In this document: positions 5,576 to 6,771 of the stretch, in pieces
Layout: each line of letters starts with the position of its first letter
Position numbering within the stretch: the stretch's first letter is position 1
Assembly: GCA_046724395.1 (NCBI GenBank)
Contig: JBKOWM010000019.1
Location: forward strand, 1-6,771
From: DATAEU01 sp046724395
GTDB taxonomy: Bacteria; Actinomycetota; UBA4738; HRBIN12
Direction: 5' to 3'
Length of the DNA stretch: 6,771 nt
Notes under the pieces: model-generated
Told to the model about the DNA's origin: nothing
Database searches by the model: none
What the model saw: the letters and a program-made list of their open reading frames with translations, nothing else
Made by a program: the position numbers and the translations under genes

Positions 5576-5706
5576 AGGTACGCGGGCGGCCCGCCGTCCT
5601 TCTCCTCCCGGCGCATGACGAGTGCCGAGGCGATCACCTCGCGAGCGATTCTTCCGAAGGCTCGATCCCGCGCATCGACACGTCCCCGCCAACTTCGAAG
5701 CCCCAT
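5572..5706 (-). CDS. Very small protein coupled to the frameshifted 89-codon gene, unknown function
   Basis: A 44-codon frame starts at ATG 5706-5704 (MGLRSWRGRVDARDRAFGRI) and ends EVIASALVMRREEKDGGPPA-YL with TGA at 5574-5572, overlapping the next ATG by four bases. The C-terminal half looks like a real amphipathic helix followed by a Gly/Pro turn. The start is weak: no ribosome site precedes it. An alternative reading, from an ATG at about 5675 in another frame (MRGIEPSEESLA), would join the same C-terminus after one base change, so this gene may itself be frameshifted. The small size and the coupling recall two-gene small operons such as toxin-antitoxin pairs, but no motif supports that. 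Its start lies only 23 bases from the divergent GH10 start. Confidence 0.35.
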   Translation of the reverse strand: MGLRSWRGRVDARDRAFGRIAREVIASALVMRREEKDGGPPAYL

Positions 5707-5729
5707 CTGTATGGTTGGAGAGCGCGAGC

Positions 5730-6771
5730 ATGCGAGGCAGTCGTCCGTATCTGAGGCAGACGAGGGAGCCCGTGGACGCTGACCGAAAGCTGAAGCGACG
5801 AACGTTTCTGCTCGGGACGGCTGGTCTCGGGGTGTCGGCCCTCGCCTCGTGCACGGGCTCGAACCCCAACACGCGAGCCTCAGGCGGCGGCGCTACGGCC
5901 ACAGCCGTTCTTCCGTCGGCGTCGTCAGCGGCGTTAGGCGAGTGTTCGTCCGGCGGCGTTCGCGCGCCGCTGTGGCAAGTCGCGGCGGAACGCGGACTCG
6001 TGTACGGCTCGTCGGCCGCGACGTGGCAGCTCTCGGATCGCGGGTATCGAAGACTGTTCGAGCACCAGTCGGGAATCCTGTTCACCGAGGACGACCTGTT
6101 GTGGTGGCGGCTTCGGCCGACGCCGGACTCCGCGCTCAAGTTCGGACACGCCGACAAGATCATCGACTTCGCCGAGCGCCAAGGGATGCTCGTTCTCGGC
6201 GCGCACCTCGTCTGGGACGAGGGGTTCGGCGAGGGATGGACGGACGACGATCTCTGGGGAATGCAGCCCCAGACGGCGAAGGAGCTGTTGTTCTCGACGA
6301 TCGACCGCGTCGTCGCCCGCTACCGTGGGCGCGTCGCCGGATGGATCGTCGTGAACGAAGCCGTCGACACGTTCGGTGTCCGCACGGACGTTCCTTGGTA
6401 CGAGACGATCGGCCCGACATACATAGCCGAGTCATTCCGACGAGCGCACGCCGCCGATCCGAACGCACTACTGCTCTACAACGACTTCGGGTTCGAGACC
6501 GACGACGGCGGCCACCTCACCACCGACAAGCGTGCGGCGGTCCTCGAGATGCTCGACGGGCTGCTCGCCGAGGCCGTGCCGGTCCACGCTCTGGGCGTCC
6601 AGGCACATCTTCATGCCGACGGCTTCTTGCAGGCGTTCGACGCGGCGTCGTATCGCACGTTCCTGTCCGAGGTCTCTTCCCGTGGCCTGAAGATCTTGAT
6701 CACCGAAATGGACGTTCTTGACGACGGTCTTCCCGCCAAGTCAGGACCCCGTGATGCAGCGATCGCGGACA
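5730..6771 (+). CDS. Tat-exported lipoprotein, glycoside hydrolase family 10 (endo-1,4-beta-xylanase-like), 3' partial
   Basis: The frame is open from ATG 5730 to the right edge (347 codons, no stop). GGAGAG (5717-5722) lies seven bases before the ATG; a GTG at 5772 is an alternative start giving a shorter leader. Residues 20-27 (KLKRRTFL, twin Arg 23-24) form a Tat signal, then a hydrophobic stretch and the lipobox LASC with Cys41, so the mature enzyme should be a lipid-anchored surface protein. A Ser/Ala/Gly-rich linker runs to about 80. The GH10 barrel follows: acid/base Glu210 in WIVVNEA (205-211), YNDF (250-253), VQAHLH (290-295) and the nucleophile Glu326 in ITEMDV (324-329). GH10 enzymes cut internal beta-1,4-xylan bonds with retention of configuration. 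Odd points: EDDLLW (120-125) where most members have ENxMKW, and GAHLVWD (157-163) in place of GHTLVWH. The C-terminal part of the barrel lies outside the window. The family call is firm; xylan as substrate is likely but not certain. Confidence 0.95.
   Translation, partial: MRGSRPYLRQTREPVDADRKLKRRTFLLGTAGLGVSALASCTGSNPNTRASGGGATATAVLPSASSAALGECSSGGVRAPLWQVAAERGLVYGSSAATWQLSDRGYRRLFEHQSGILFTEDDLLWWRLRPTPDSALKFGHADKIIDFAERQGMLVLGAHLVWDEGFGEGWTDDDLWGMQPQTAKELLFSTIDRVVARYRGRVAGWIVVNEAVDTFGVRTDVPWYETIGPTYIAESFRRAHAADPNALLLYNDFGFETDDGGHLTTDKRAAVLEMLDGLLAEAVPVHALGVQAHLHADGFLQAFDAASYRTFLSEVSSRGLKILITEMDVLDDGLPAKSGPRDAAIAD

Noticed and set aside
5865..5880. GGTTCGAGCC on the minus strand, like a tRNA T-loop
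   Set aside because: No acceptor, D or anticodon arms can be built around it, and it lies inside the GH10 signal/linker coding sequence.
5849..6721. 290-codon plus-strand open frame overlapping the GH10 gene
   Set aside because: It is Arg-rich and motif-free. The correct frame carries the Tat signal, lipobox and both GH10 catalytic glutamates.
1..6771. CRISPR array, transposase, integrase or rRNA/tRNA genes
   Set aside because: No evenly spaced direct repeats, no recognisable transposase or recombinase motifs, and no RNA gene signatures were seen on either strand by eye.

Overview
This window is GC-rich. It probably comes from an actinomycete-like or related high-GC bacterium. The clues are strong G/C preference at third codon positions, a Tat-type lipoprotein signal on a secreted glycosidase, and a histidine-kinase C-terminus of the kind common in NarL-type actinobacterial sensors. 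The assignment is an inference, and no rRNA or tRNA is present to settle it.

Two kinds of DNA are interleaved. The plus strand carries three clean genes with no sign of decay: (1) a serine beta-lactamase-fold hydrolase, probably a lipoprotein (1792-3000); (2) a six-helix membrane protein overlapping it by ATGA (2997-3590); (3) a Tat-exported lipoprotein of glycoside hydrolase family 10, endo-xylanase-like, that runs off the right edge (5730-6771). The first two form a translationally coupled pair. The third has both catalytic glutamates but unusual residues in two sugar-binding motifs.

The rest reads mostly on the minus strand, as short or broken genes. At the left: an open frame leaving the window (1-233), a repeat-bearing stretch with no convincing gene (234-559), a small intact gene (560-754), and two reading-frame mosaics (768-1260 and 1272-1700) that look like genes broken by several indels. 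In the middle: a 5'-truncated, frameshifted remnant of a sensor histidine kinase (3687-4020), then a stretch of ambiguous coding (4021-4530). At the right: small minus-strand genes at 4531-4710, 4735-4926 and 4964-5176, a run of four hairpins (5232-5331) that probably includes a terminator, a one-base-frameshifted 89-codon gene (5305-5575), and a 44-codon gene overlapping it by ATGA.

The picture is intact secretory and envelope genes on one strand inserted between decayed or tiny accessory genes on the other, as in the remains of an integrated element. No integrase, transposase, CRISPR array or clear attachment site was found. I saw no clearly new defence or biosynthetic system. The best leads are the divergent GH10 active site, the hairpin run, and the mosaic minus-strand genes, several of which can be repaired by one small indel.
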